Shown piece after piece: positions 30,994 to 43,719 of a stretch of 64,000 bases of DNA. Made by a program: the position numbers and the translations under genes. The notes beneath the pieces are model-generated. The model was not told the DNA's origin. It made no database searches and worked only from the letters and a program-made list of their open reading frames with translations. Within the stretch, counting starts at the first letter, position 1, and each line of letters starts with the position of its first letter. Source of the DNA: Takakia lepidozioides (lineage: Eukaryota > Streptophyta > Takakiopsida > Takakiales > Takakiaceae); contig CM060733.1 in assembly GCA_030704615.1 (NCBI GenBank), positions 74,376,907 through 74,440,906 on the forward strand, read 5' to 3'.

Positions 30994-31287
30994 ATGGACC
31001 CGAGTTCCAATGCAGGCGCAAGCAGTAGTGGTGTCAGTGGAAATGGGGAGGACAGGCCTGCATCGACTTCATGGTGGGCTCCTTTTACGGACGATGTCGC
31101 CGAGTGCCTTGCCAAGCACGAAAATGATGAGGCAATGGTGGTTCAGCAGACCGTCAATGGGAACGGCCCTTCAGCAGGGGACTCCACTGCGGATTCTGAC
31201 GACGACGACGATGATGATGAAGATGAGCACATGGACATTAATGGGGAAGGTGAGGAGATGGAGATACATGAAGAGGATGACTTGTGA
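30994..31287 (+). CDS. acidic ORF of MULE B
   Basis: ATG at 30994 (MDPSSNAGASSSGVSGNGED), then a tryptophan-containing segment (STSWWAPFTDDVAECLAKHE), and an acidic C-terminus with a run of seven D residues, then DEHMDINGEGEEMEIHEEDD and a stop. The following RING-H2 ORF is only 16 nt downstream in another frame, so the two may be one gene broken by a frameshift or joined by an unseen splice. The C-terminal half is duplicated, inverted, at 19,272-19,385. No enzyme domain is recognised. A role as substrate-binding part of a ubiquitin ligase is a guess from the neighbour. Confidence 0.5.
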   Translation: MDPSSNAGASSSGVSGNGEDRPASTSWWAPFTDDVAECLAKHENDEAMVVQQTVNGNGPSAGDSTADSDDDDDDDEDEHMDINGEGEEMEIHEEDDL

Positions 31288-31302
31288 TGGACAGGGGCAA
31301 GC

Positions 31303-31515
31303 ATGGAAATCATTGAAATGCATTCAATGGAGTTTGTTATCGTAGGAGATACATGTCCAGCAACAAAAGAACGATGCACTGTTTGCCAAGACTGTCCAGT
31401 AGAGGGCGAGTCAGTCCGTATTATCAGTGGGTGCGGCCATTCCTTTCACTCTATATGCATTGAAGGGTGGCTGCTTCGAAACGGGTCATGCCCTGTTTGC
31501 CGCAATAGGATTTGA
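31303..31515 (+). CDS. RING-H2 finger protein of MULE B
   Basis: A 70-codon ORF. The ligand pattern is C-T-V-C, then C-G-H-S-F-H-S-I-C, then C-P-V-C-R, that is C-x2-C-x(n)-C-x-H-x2-H-x2-C-x(n)-C-x2-C, a complete RING-H2 finger. The conserved W/L spacing (IEGWLLRNGSCPVC) is as in plant ATL-type E3 ligases. RING-H2 proteins recruit E2 enzymes and ubiquitinate targets. Here it lies inside a transposon, next to an acidic ORF in the same direction and upstream of the palindromic tandem array. A captured host gene or a true element gene are both possible; a transposon-borne E3 could target host silencing proteins, which is speculation. Start could also be the second ATG at 31,327. Confidence 0.75.
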   Translation: MEIIEMHSMEFVIVGDTCPATKERCTVCQDCPVEGESVRIISGCGHSFHSICIEGWLLRNGSCPVCRNRI

Positions 31516-31699
31516 GACATTGTAGTCACTGCAGAAAGAAAACTTATATGTACGTCATGACATAGAAGTGGATAAAGGAGACAATGATCATTGAGGTCGG
31601 CAACGACCATCAAGAATAAAAAGAAATTGTACCTCTTTGACGTTTTGTACTTTGGCTACTATTTTAAATTTTTTGAATGGAGTGTTGTGCTTAAACTGT

Positions 31700-32850
31700 T
31701 TTGTTCAGCCCATGTCTTGTAGTTAGCACAGACTACAAGAATTACGTGAAAGAAGATGGATATGGAGTCATATTTGATTGCAAAAAAATGGTAGTTGGAA
31801 AATGAGCTAATCTGAGCAAAGAGTTGGAGTTAATAATTTACCCAAATGGTCATACACTTTATAGTCCGCACAGACTACAAGCATTAAGTGAAAGAAGATG
31901 GATAGGGAGTCATATTTGATTTCAAAAAAGTGGTGGTTGAAAAATGAGCTCATCTGAGCACTGAGTTGGAGTTAATAATTTATCCGAATGGTCATACACT
32001 ATATAGTCGGCATAGACTATAAGAATTAAGTGAAAGAAGATGGATATGGAGTCAAATTTGATTGCAAAAAAGTGGTGGTTGAAAAACGAGCTTATCTGAG
32101 CAAAGAGTTGGAGTTAATATCCAAATGATCATACATTTTATAGTCGGCACAGACTATAAGAATTAAGTGAAAGAAGATGAATATGGAGTCATATTTTGAT
32201 TTCAAAAAAGTGGTGGTTGAAAAATGAGCTCATCTGAGCAAGAGCTGGAGTTAATAATTTATCCGAATGGTCATACATTTTATAATCGGCACAGACTATA
32301 AGAATTATGTGAAAGAAGATGGATATGAAGTCATATTTGATTGCAAAAAAGTGGTGGTTGAAAAACGAGCTCATCTGATCAAAGAGTTAGAGTTAATAAT
32401 TTATCCAAATGGTCATACACTTTATAGTCGGCACAGACTATAAGAATTAAGTGGAAAAAGATGGATATGGAGTCATTTGATTGCAAAAAAGTGGTAGTTG
32501 AAAAAGCTCATCTGAGCAAGAGTTGGAGTTAACTAATTTATCCAAATGGTCTTACACTTTATAGTCGGCACAGACTACAAGAATTAAGTCAAAGAAGATG
32601 GATATGGAGTCATATTTGATTGCAAAAAAATGGTAGTTGAAAAATGGGCTCATCTGAGCAAAGAGATGGAGTTAACTAATTCATCCAAATGGTCATACAC
32701 TTTGTAGTCGGCACAGACTATGAATATTTCAAGCAAGTCCATGTTTCCAAACCTGTTAAAAGAAGACCTTATCCGTGGAAAGAGTTGGAGTTCACAAGAT
32801 AATCCAAGTTGTCACGCACTTTGTAGTCGGCACAGACTACAAGGATTCCA
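31700..32850 (+). repeat. tandem array of about 9 units of roughly 140 bp with PAL-B variants
   Basis: Each unit has a dyad of the form TAGTCGGCACAGACTA, then 'AAGAATTAAGTGAAAGAAGATGGATATGGAGTCATATTTGATT'-like sequence, a run of A's, and GAGTTGGAGTTAATAATTTATCC. Dyads are near 31,720, 31,862, 32,005, 32,142, 32,282, 32,424, 32,561, 32,704 and 32,822. The outer arms TAGTC and GACTA are kept, while one inner base breaks the symmetry. The array lies between the RING ORF and the 3' end of the transposase gene. Confidence 0.85.
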
Positions 32851-32896
32851 AACATGCAAGATATCCACTGCGGCTCTATGGGACAAGGATCACGAA

Positions 32897-35800
32897 CTAA
32901 CATACAGGGACTTCAGATACTGCCAGAGTTGCGTGATCGATGACCTCCTGGTCTTCCCGCATCTTCAAACGTCGTAGCATAATATAGTATAAGTGCTTGC
33001 AGTGGGTGTAGGGTTCTTTTGTTTTTTTCATTTTGTCAAAATCAGGGCATGTGCACTCCGGACTTCTAGAGATGCAAACATTGTACACCTCCCCTGCTTT
33101 TGCTGATCCCGGTGTGCACAGTGTGTACACACGTCCAATTCCCGGGCGAGGAACATCCTTGAATGATTGCACCGTGGCCTGCAAAGACTGAGCTAACTTC
33201 ATCTTCTTACGAGCGATTGCTGACCGTTTCTTCCGCCGGTATACTCTGTCCCACTTTTTTGTCGCGTACGAGTCCGGATCCAGATTATTGATATCTTCCG
33301 CAACACAGTCCCATTCACCTTGGGAATTACCCACGTCATCTGGGGGAACAAGTCGAAAGCCTGTTTTTGTGAAAGAGTCCACCTCTGCCTGACTTAGGTT
33401 CGTCCCAACCATCACAGGCCAAACGTCCGGAATATCAGGTCTGTCCAGCACATACTGGCTCAAATCGCCACCGACACAGTAGACGATGTCTGTTGGGCAG
33501 TGCCAAATCTCCATCATCTTCGGCTTCACCAGGGCAGGAGGGTGGTGCCGACCAACAAACCTCGGAGCCGGAATTCCCAAACTCTGGAGTGGCCTGATTT
33601 CCTGTTTGCATGGCTTCCCACTATCAGAGCGCACAGCCCAGCACTTCACCCGTGATGTGTTAGAAGTTCGTGCTATGTGCCAGCATGTCGTGGACACACC
33701 CGACTCCAAAACTGGCTTTTTGTTCTGAACTGGAAGATCATTCTCCAAAGTCTCCACGGACATGTCAGTAGTGCATGTGGACACTCTTGGTCCACCAGCA
33801 CCTTCACGACGCCTCGGTGTAGTTCAGAGGTTTAAGTCAGACCTCCAGGAGTGAAGGGGTTCCTCTTCGTGTAAGTTGCCGAGAACAATCTTCCGTTTTG
33901 TTGTGCGAGTTAGGAGATCACCCTCCAGCCCTGGATTTCGTCCATGAAGCTCAGTGCCATCTACGAAAGACCTGACCGCTTCTGCCATTTTTGCTGGATC
34001 AGACAATCGCGATGCAACACGAGCTAGCAGTTGTGCCCGGTCGGGTCCGGAACCCTTTGCTCCACCCTTTAGATAACTGTGGTAGTCACACGATTGCATA
34101 ATTGCCCTCGTCAAGTCGTTCCTGGTAGCTGTGTAGAGGTCGACCTTTGATACACCGCTCCCGGCCTGCCAGCTCGCATGCACGGCCTCGGACATGTTCA
34201 CATTTGGCATTGCAGCGTTCTCTTCTAGCTCCAGATCCTGCAGTACACATGTACAAGTCAGCATTGAAAGCATAGTCGGTGCAGACTATTAGACAGCACA
34301 GTCAGTGGAGGACCAATTTGTAGGACATAACCGCATAGTCGTCGCCGACCACAAGTCCGACAGGATCCGACATCCGACAACATTGCGCTGGTAACGCTAA
34401 AGTCGGTGCAGACTACAGGCACCATAGACAGTGCTGGACCATTTACATAATACAGACTATACGATAATGTCATAATCAGAAGGATTTGTACTAAAAACAA
34501 AGACGAATCTCATATTGTCTAACAAGCAGACGGTAGGAACGTAGTCGGTACAGACTGACACGTTCAGTAAATACTGTACTGCGTGTACGTCCCTTAGATA
34601 GTCGCTACCGACTATATGAGTAGTCTCATAAAAAGACACCCATGTTTCAGTAACCGACCCAGAAACATAGCAGATCCAAGCCATAGTCGCTACAGACTAT
34701 TAGTACAGGCCAACTGCATGAACCGCTTTACGTTCCCGGTGGCATAGTCGTTACCGACTATGCCCCTTATTTTTTTTATCCTCACATGTGACCAAACCAA
34801 TATAACACGTACGGAATTACCTGTCTGTGAAAAAATATCAATCCCATATAGTCGTTGCAGACTATACGGTACTAATACCCCGTGGGTTCAAATGTTATGC
34901 AGTGAAAGGACCATGTACGGATGGCGGGTGCAATAGTCGTTGCAGACTATATGGTTTAACTTCATATCATGTCAGTTTGGCATATTCGGGAATGTATAAA
35001 AGCGTCGAGCGGAAATCGTTCTTTTTAAACTTATGACGTGCTCATGTGAGCGGAGGATCATGCGCGTAACGCACTTGGTAGAAATATAGCCTAACAAATG
35101 CATCACGTTCCAGAGATGTAATGCTCTGGTCGGTGCCGACTAAGACATTACGTTCGCTCACGTGAGCGGCATCACCGAAGTGCATATACAGTGTTTGTAG
35201 AAACTGAAGACTTACATTGCGAACATATGCTCCCAATTGGTAGTATTGGTATGTCCACCACGACAGCCAGCTTTCCAGCGCAGGAACGTCATCGTCTCGC
35301 ACGGCACCGGAGGAGGACCACCAGGCACGGATCGCCACAAACGAAACCTCTGCTTCCGCCTCAGAACTTGCTGCTCTCCATTTCGTACACAACTGTATAT
35401 GTGTCTTTTGAAGGTCCTGCAATATATTTTTTTTTGTCCATTTGTCCAGGCTTTGGCCCCAATGGAAGCCACATGTCCTTTCTCGATCGGGCATAGGTTC
35501 CCCTCCGCCATACACCATACGCACAGCAGCCCAGTTGGCATTTGCATTGTCGGCCATGAATCCTCGGAATTGTGGTTGGCCCTTCCCTGCTCTTCGCATT
35601 TGATCGTTGATGCACTCCCACATAATCACTTGTGATGCTGTATCCTCCGATTTCATTTCACAGATTGCGATTGTCATAATCTTGCGGTAATTTGAATGGT
35701 ACACGTGACATGCCATTTGTGCTCCAACCGTGTATTCGTTTGACGTTGTCAAACATAATCCAACTCGACCCCAGCTCACCACCGACCCGCATCATGTCCA

Positions 35801-37378
35801 CCAAATGGACTCCACAGCCTTTACCAACAGTTGACATCTTGAAGACAAAGGATCTCTCGTCCACACTCCCTTGACCTGGAAAACGGCTGCCCTGGATATA
35901 GTCGTACCCGCTCCAACTTTTCATTGTCATTAACGCTTCCACATCGCTCCCAATCCCCATTGCCGCTTTTGTCTTCTGTGTCTCGTAACGAACACCACAT
36001 CTGCTCACTGCACCCACTTCTTCCATAAGCTCCTCGAATTGCTCATCAGATAGCTTCCAACTCTCCGTTGCACCAGGAGATAACACCTTCTCCATGACGA
36101 TAGATTCAACAACAGATAGCTGAACTGATTTGGGCCTGGCTAAGGGTGACCTTTGGATCTCTTCTGCAATGGCACTTTTTGCCTTTGCTGCTGCTTCCCG
36201 ACACAGCCCAGGTGCAGAGGGGTGTGAGTGGTTCCCAACATGGACGGCTGCTCTTGTCATTGTTGGTGGACCAAGAACGTAAAACATTTTCGCGGGGCAA
36301 ATATGCATGCACGTGGGTGCATGATTGCACACTACGCATACAAAGGTGTTTGGCGGAACTTGGCTCTGTGGGTTGAACTATACCTCGGAGTGCCCCAACC
36401 AGTGCATCTCATTGTGCGCTCCCTCCCTGACGAAGAATGGGCACGTTCCCCGGACGCACCTCAACGCTCCAACACAGTAAACATATCTGCCATGTGAAAG
36501 TTGGTTAGTACTCGAATACGATTGTGGCACTACATGGACAAACAATGTAAGTCTACACCGACTACAAAAAGTCGTATGGCAATGTCCACCACTGAAAATG
36601 GAAACATCACCTCACAGCGCCGCCTTTTGAACCAATGAGCGGGAGCTTGATGTTGGTTGTTTTTGTGACCGTCCATGGATTCCCGTCGTATTTGCGGTCC
36701 ATGCCCTCAAGCTGCCCAGCTGGAGATGTGTTCGATGTGGGCGGCAGCTCATACAAAACATCACCGTCAACGATCCTCGGCAAGCATCTCACCTTCCTTG
36801 CTTCAACATTTTTGAAATTTATCCTTCCAAGCTGCGATTTGGAGTCTAGGTGCAGAAGCTTCAGCACATCCAGTATAGATTGAGCGGGCTGTGCGAATTT
36901 AACGTTGTTGCCCATAAACTCCCCTCGCCGCAATTTTTGTGGAGGTGAAGCAGATTTTCCCGGAGTGCTCTCCCGCCTTCCACTACTGATCTAATAACCA
37001 CACACATCGCTGTCGCCACTAGAGAGCTCAATGCTCTCAGTTTTTCACCACATTAGCACCACGGACGGAAGCCAGAGTAGGATGCTCACGAGTGGTCGAC
37101 AGCCTGTCTGTCGTAGCTCGGACACCAAATACTTTGTATACACCTCACCTGTAAATGGCAGAACCCATGACTTGTTCTTGCGTCTCGAACTGGATCCAAG
37201 ATGCGGGTTTCGGTGACGCCCCCTTCACTGACGTCCTCCCACCTCAACAACGAAGAGAGAGGGTCCAGATTAAACCTTCCAAGTTTACTTTGTCAAGCAG
37301 GAACACCTGGTCTCCCTGTGCCTTCACCTTCACAAGATCGGAGGACGGTGGACATTGCAGCCTCACGAACCGTTCCAT
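32897..37378 (-). pseudogene. MULE transposase of MULE B (WRKY-GCM1 finger, DDE core, SWIM finger), with lesions
   Basis: Likely exons, minus strand: an uncertain first piece about 37,244-37,378; 36.61-36.95 kb (INFKNVEARKVRCLPRIVDG, ELPP, EGMDRKYDGNPW; the domain shared with MULE A); 35,216-36,486; 34,237 to about 33,830; and 33,8xx to 32,897. The third has a zinc finger of WRKY-GCM1 type (CVGALRC-x2-GTCPFF...CNHAPTCMH...VGNHSHP), then the DDE region: SSWIMFD, VYHSNYRKIMTIAICEMKSE, FRGFMADNANANW and RTCGFHWGQSL. The last exon ends in a SWIM finger, CTCPDFDKMKKTKEPYTHCKH. This order is standard for MULE transposases, which cut and paste the element. Lesions: TAG at 36378-36380, a frameshift near 35,742 just after the first catalytic D, and a broken frame near 33,810-33,830. 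The 0.98-kb intron 34,238-35,215 holds ten PAL-B sites. Confidence 0.8.
34258..35150. repeat. PAL-B palindromes in the transposase intron
   Basis: Ten dyads in 0.9 kb, with non-tandem flanks. Perfect ones include TAGTCGCTACCGACTA (34599-34614) and TAGTCGTTACCGACTA (34745-34760); others have one arm with A for C (TAGTCGTTGCAGACTA near 34,848 and 34,935). The arms TAGTCG/CGACTA are conserved and the four central bases vary. Confidence 0.9.
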
Positions 37379-37509
37379 GTTCGGCTTCTTCAAGCCTGGG
37401 TCGTGTCCGGGACTTACTTGCCGAATCTACACAGCGTGTGAGCACTAGGGCAGATGAGGAGCACATGACCTGTTGCAAGCATGCAACGCAGTTTACGATT
37501 TCCTAACGA

Positions 37510-39626
37510 ACTGTACGTCAACAACGGTAAAAAATAATGCAAAGGGAATATTTAATGGATTTTAGGTCGGATGAAAATCGTCTGCGCAACAACTGGCGGC
37601 GGCACGTTCAGCTGGCAACGGCCATTTCGAAACAACCATTAACCTCCTCTTTATCTGAATTTGTTCTACGCCACAGGGGGATGCCTTATTGTCGTTGCCG
37701 ACCACGCCTATTTGAAAGGCATGAACATTGTGAAATAGTTAGTGGGACAGGTTTTCTTCCGTAGTCGGTACCGACTTCATAAAGTTCAAATTAATTCCGG
37801 CGACGGATCAGGCAGATTTACATTGAATTGGAAGACGAATTGGAGTAGTCGTTGGCGACTATACCAGTTTTTGTTGAAGTCGGCCAACAGATCTGCCAAG
37901 GTCGCTAAAGATGTTCATTTCATGTGGCTTTTTTGGCAAATTGGCTGCGAACGAATAGTCGGCAGCGACTTTTGCTTAAATCGACAAGCGCTTTCCATTA
38001 ATGCACTGTAGTCGCTGCCGACTTCCGTACGAACGCACAAATTTGCCTTCCAATAATTTTTTGGCTTAAATGTGCTTGTAGTCGGGACCGACCTTCAGAT
38101 ACTCGGTTGAAATTAAAACCATTTCCCGCATTGTGAGGGTGTAGTCGGCGCCGACAAATGTGCTTGGCGGATGTTGTGGCGGTTTGCGCCGCATGGAGGC
38201 AGTCGATGATATCCAAGTCGGCACCGACCTTATGGAATTATTGAAATTCGTGGAAATTTACAGAGTTAAAGACAGTGAACACATCCACTTCAAAGGCATT
38301 ATAGTGTATGGTCGGTGCCGACCAATTCTTGCGGATGGCATTTCCCGACTGTGTGGTTGCCAATTCAGCTCTTCAGGGATAGGCATAGGCATCCATTACA
38401 CTGCAAGGGCAAGCAAGCAAATCAACCTATGCAAGACAGATGGACAAACCATGTAACACACTAAACCATCATGCCATACACACGGGAGAAATAATCCTCT
38501 GTTGGAAAAAATTCAATCACACTGGAGGTGTAGCAAGAGCATGAACACTCAGCCCGTGATGCTGGCATACTCACTGTTTATCAGAAGTCTGCCATTCCTA
38601 AAGAAGATTCCGCTTCATCAACTCTACAATGCACATTTCATGCCATCAGTTCACTAGCCTGGTTCTAAAGCCACACACAATGTTCCCACATTACCACCCA
38701 CAAGAGCATGCCCTGCCATCTGGACCACTCCGCATCTCCCACCCAACCAGCTACAACGGAGAGACAAATCTCTCAAGTTCCCCAACCGACCCTGATCCAA
38801 AACCCCTCCCCACAGTCCCTCCATTCCCATACCACAAACCATGTGATTGAGGTGATATTATTGCCTATGTCAAAATCCGTGATATTTCAAGACAGAGACT
38901 CTTTAATTTGCAAATTAGATTTAGTCATTCACATCCGGAATATGCGCTATGTGACTCATAATTTCTGCTCCTCCAGAAACTTCCACGAGCCTGCAGAGGA
39001 TATTAAGATTCGGGGATATGAAGTTCCGATATGGAGTTCGGATATTAGAAGTTGATTATACCATTTAAAATGACGTTCTGCAAACCCGGACCCCCATTGC
39101 ACCCAAGATTTCGTGGATATTGACATTGACAGCGTTCGATTGAACATAAATTTTACCATTCATTCCTCTTATATTTCTCATCCTAAACTATTTGGATGGA
39201 GTCCAGGCCACGTGTCCGAAATTACTGAGTCGTCTAGCGGAGTGGCAGGAGGCTATTTCTCAATTTTGGGGATGTGGCAGCCATCTCATATTTCTGACGT
39301 AGGTTTGGATGGAGTTAATTCGACGCACATTTAACATCCACATCGGATGACAACGGATGGCGTGCTTCCATGGATGGGGGATTCGATTTTTCATCCGTTA
39401 TTGCTATTTGAATTTTGGCGCAGGCCACGTGGCACATAGTCCGGTTACGGCGTGTAGCCGGCTGCGTGGCACTACCTCAATTTCGTAGGCATACGTTACG
39501 GCCTGCGTAGGACGGGTTCTGATCCCTTTCCGGGTTCGGCAGTGCATACGGTCATGCGGATTCTCCTCTGCGGTGCCCGACTCTTCGGCTTCACTTTCTA
39601 TTTTCGAGCAGGGGAACGTTGTCGTC
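37510..39626. promoter_or_regulatory. divergent intergenic region of MULE B with PAL-B cluster
   Basis: About 2.1 kb between the start of the transposase gene (-) and of the methyltransferase-like gene (+). Nine PAL-B dyads lie at about 37,690-38,325, for example TAGTCGGCGCCGAC at 38,142 and TGGTCGGTGCCGACCA near 38,310. The part from 38.4 to 39.6 kb has none and holds no recognised gene. This is the expected bidirectional promoter region. Core promoter elements were not assigned. Confidence 0.6.
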
Positions 39627-41865
39627 ATGGAGCCTCAAGCGGAGGAAGAGGGGGAGTTTGTGCTGCCCACGCAAACACGCATACTGCGCGGGCGGACGGT
39701 GGTCTCCCAACAGAGCAGCGAGGGTGCTAGACCTCCCAGAAAATTAGTGAAACTTCGTAAGAAATCAACGACTTCACAGGAAGGCGGTTTGGTGTCTACA
39801 GCGGCCACACCATCGATGGATCGTCCTCCCCTCTCCCCCGTTTTTCGAAGCGGTGCATCGCCAGGTCCAGCAACGAGCGCACAGGGTGGCGGACCTGCTC
39901 AAAATGCTGCAAGTGTGCAAGACAGTGTTCTGGCGGACGTTGTTTTGACTGGCGACATGCGGAAGCAAGCCCTACTCTCACTCACTACAAGTGCCATGAA
40001 CCACACAATGAGTTCTATTTCGCACTTGCTGCGGAATGGTGCTCCGCCAAGGATACCATTATGCAGGATGCAGCCCCTCCCGGCTGTGCGCATGGCTGAG
40101 CGCCCGGGCATCAACAAGCTCAAGTTGTATTTTGAGGCGGACAGGTACAATGATGCACTTGCATCACTACTACTTTCCATCAACGACGATAGTGGACAGA
40201 GACAAGAAATCCAACAAGGAGATCGGGATGCATGGTCTGAACATTGGCAAGCAGCGGATGCAGCATTTGAGGAAGACATAAATAACACAGAGTGGGAGTT
40301 TCTCTCCAACAAATGGCTGCAAACCTATGACGGGAATCACAGGTGGTATGCTTGGATGGAGGTCATACGCGAGCAGCACGCAGACGAGGTGAGCTGGCAC
40401 TACCGGGTGAACGCCAAGATTATGGATGTGAAGAGTTCCGATCTGGGCCTCATACGGCGTGCAATGAATCGTATGAATGTGTGAGTTTTTTTCTCCTCTT
40501 CTGCTCACATGAGCATAGGTATAGGGTTTAGCAATTGGGGGATGTCGTTTGCATGGGGTTGCAGGTCTTGCATAAGCAGTCCCAGTGGGTGCTTCGTGGG
40601 CCAATTCATTAATTAGACGTGTAGTGTGAGATGGAGTGGGAAGTATTGCCTGGTGGGAGGGAGTTCAAAGAAGATTCCCACATTGCCTCCGTTGACAACC
40701 GCCTCGCTAAAAGTATGGTCTGCGCCGACTATACCATGGAGCCCACCCTAAACCCTAAAATCCTGCTCAGTTTTGTAGGTAGTATTTTTTTTTTTTTTCA
40801 ATGTCCATGGTCACATGAAGGTCTTGTTTCCGTGCGTTTTGCAACGTGACAGATCGTGGAAATGTGTCCAACAGCTTCCGCACAAGCTATTCTACTTCCA
40901 AAAGTGCGCAACTACATTGTTGAGCAGTACCAATCAATCAGCTCTTCCAGCGGACGTCTACGAGAAGTGCTTGAACAAGCGGGATGGGAACTGGATGACA
41001 ATGCCGCGGGACGCCCTAATAGAGTATATGGGTCAGGAGGGATTCCGTAGAATTAGAAACGCCTGCTTGGATGCCCATGCCCACCTGCCTGCCACCGTTG
41101 AGAACACCGACCTCATCCGGAAGAAACTGGCAAGCGATTTCCAGTGCACAGGACGAAGTGGTACACCAAAATCGCAAAATATTTCTTCAATCTGCGATCC
41201 TGCACTGGGAAACTGGCTTTCTTTTTTTTAACCACGCATTATAAGTCTCTTGCCGTCAACCAGAAGCCGGAAATGACTCTCGAGAAGTTGCAGATGCTTG
41301 CCACGAGCGAGGTCAGCCCGAAGGAGAAGATTTTATGGTTGAAGCTGTGGAATTCTGACTCGACAACCCGCAAAAATGGAAAATTCCCCCATGCTCCAAC
41401 AGATGTGGTGTTTGACTTGTGGTGCGACAAAATGACATGGTGGTTCCAGGTGAGATGTTGGCAATACTAGTGGTGGCTTCATGTTACAGTTATTGCAATT
41501 TCTCATCTCTAACAATTAACGTGGTGGACTCGCAGCAAAAAGAGGAAGCAGAGCGGCAGTTGGCCATGCTGGTTGAGAAAGGGTTCCTGCAGCTGCCAAC
41601 CCAGGAAGAGGCTCCCACTCTGAAGACCCTCTCTGTCTGGGTGGACGATTTCCGCCTCAAGTTCTGGAAGGAGCTATTCTGGTGCGAGATGAATGATGGG
41701 TCTGCCCGCAGTTGGCCAATTACTGAGCAGCCTGGTGGAACTTTACCAGCTCGCAGGCTCCTATACAGGTACATAATTGTCAATGCAATTCATCCACCCT
41801 CCGCATATGCCATACAGCAAAATGGGTGTGGGAAGTAGCGGTCGAAAAAGAATATGTAGGCTCGT

Positions 41866-42446
41866 TGTAGTCGGCAAACATTCCGGTAGTCGGCAGTAGT
41901 GTTGTTGCTCGTGGTTGGCGCCGACTATTGGGCTCAGACATTGTACTCATAGTCGGCAACGACTAAAGAAAGGCGCCATCGGGTATAGGGTAGGGTATAG
42001 GGTATTGGGTAAAGGGTAGCCATTGGGTATAGTCGGTAACGACTATACCAAGCCGGCCCTGTCGTATCCAAATTGGCCTGGTCATAGTCGCCACCGACTA
42101 TGACACAGGTTTTGCCCCTTGGGAGTGCATAGTCGCTGCCGACTATTGCAAGAGGGCCGTGACTACTGCCCGCAAATTCAAAACAAACTCAATTTTATAT
42201 AGGGTAGCCATTGGGTATAGACGGCAACAACTATAGTAAGCCAGCCCTCTCGTAGCCAAAGTTGGCCTGGTCATAGTCGCCACCGACTATGACACGGGTT
42301 TTGCCCTTTATTGGTTCATAGTTGCTGTCGACTATTGCAAATGGGCCGTGACTACTACCCGCAAATTAAAAACCAACTCAATTCAATATAGGGTAGTCAT
42401 TGGGTATAGGGTATCCATTGGGTATAGTCGGCAACGACTATAGAAA
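41866..42446 (+). repeat. PAL-B tandem block in intron, first part (continues at 47.19 kb)
   Basis: A unit of about 230 bp repeats two to three times, each with three dyads: TAGTCGGCAACGACTA (for example 41950-41965 and 42425-42440), TAGTCGCCACCGACTA and TAGTCGCTGCCGACTA, with GGGTATAGGGTAGCCATTGG and GCCGGCCCTGTCGTA linkers. The last unit is split by the CACTA insertion and resumes at 47,193. Confidence 0.85.
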
Positions 42447-43719
42447 CACTACAACAGATTGCGGCTTTTACGTCTCTGTGTTATGACTGCAAATGCAGTT
42501 ATGGAAGCCATTTATGACTTCCTGACTCTGAAGACGTAAAAGCCTAGTCAGTTGTGACATGGCAGATATGACTCTCCAGGCTGGCTGTGACGTGGCGCCT
42601 GAGCAGCTGTGGGGGTAGTCATACACGCTGGCTTTACGAATGACTGAACGGACAGTGTAGTCCATGTCAGCGGCTGTGCAAGAGTGACACGTGCTTGATA
42701 CAGAAAATGACACGTGGCAGAATGTTCGCTCTCCATGGGAGTGAACTATGACTACGGGCGTGCTAATCCGATTGCAACACGTGGCGTGTTGCAGTTTTTA
42801 CATGTGGTACCTCAGCAGATTGACATGTGTCATGATGGGTGATTTTTTTGGGTATATTGCTATTTTTTTAACATATTTGTATCTCCACCACGTGGTGTAG
42901 TACTATTGGAGAGTGAAAATAGATGTAGTCATTATTATGACTATGATAGAAGTCATATACATGTCTATTACAACAATGAAATATAATATATAATATAAAC
43001 AGGACAAGGCAGCAAAACATAACTGCGACAAGCTGAGCAAAACCAAGAGATTGTACACCATCTCTATTTATCAATCTATTTATCATTATCATTTTTGTCG
43101 CGATCTAAAAATACATAAAATAGTCACATGTTCTCGTGTGAATTATATTGTCTAACTGTAACACTTTGAAAAGTGTTCACCCAAATCTTCTAACTACTCG
43201 TGTATTCCATCAATCTGCAACCCATCAAAAACTAGGGCTTGCATGGCTTTAAGAATCACTACAACAAGGACATCTGTTTGTTTTCCAAGTTCTTGCATAA
43301 GATGCACCAAGCAACATTGCATTGTGAGACACTTACTATACTCCAAAGCGTCCAGGGAAGGTCACTGAGCAACCTGCCAAGGCGGAAACAATTAAGAGAA
43401 TTATCTAATACCATATATGAAAAACCCATGCCAGTGTTGTTTATGGTAACTTCTATCCCATGGACTCCTAAACAAACCAAAGCAAACAGGTTGGTGTGTG
43501 TTGGTGAAGTCAGATACTTCACAAAGAAACATGCACTAAAAATGAGAGCCAGGAGGATAGGAAGGTCACTCACGTTTTATACAAAGACGTCTTGCCCACT
43601 GCCCAGCACCCTGCGTCACCCACACTCTATCTCTACTCCTTCAGCTATCCATGCCTCTGCACAAATCAAGCATTCATCCTTGCCTTGCTGCTAACAAATG
43701 ACAATGACAGCCTACATTT

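Noticed and set aside
36366-36384. A short intron explaining the TAG in the transposase zinc-finger exon
   Set aside because: The only GT-AG pair that restores the frame would give an 18-nt intron, too short to be spliced; a nonsense mutation is more likely.
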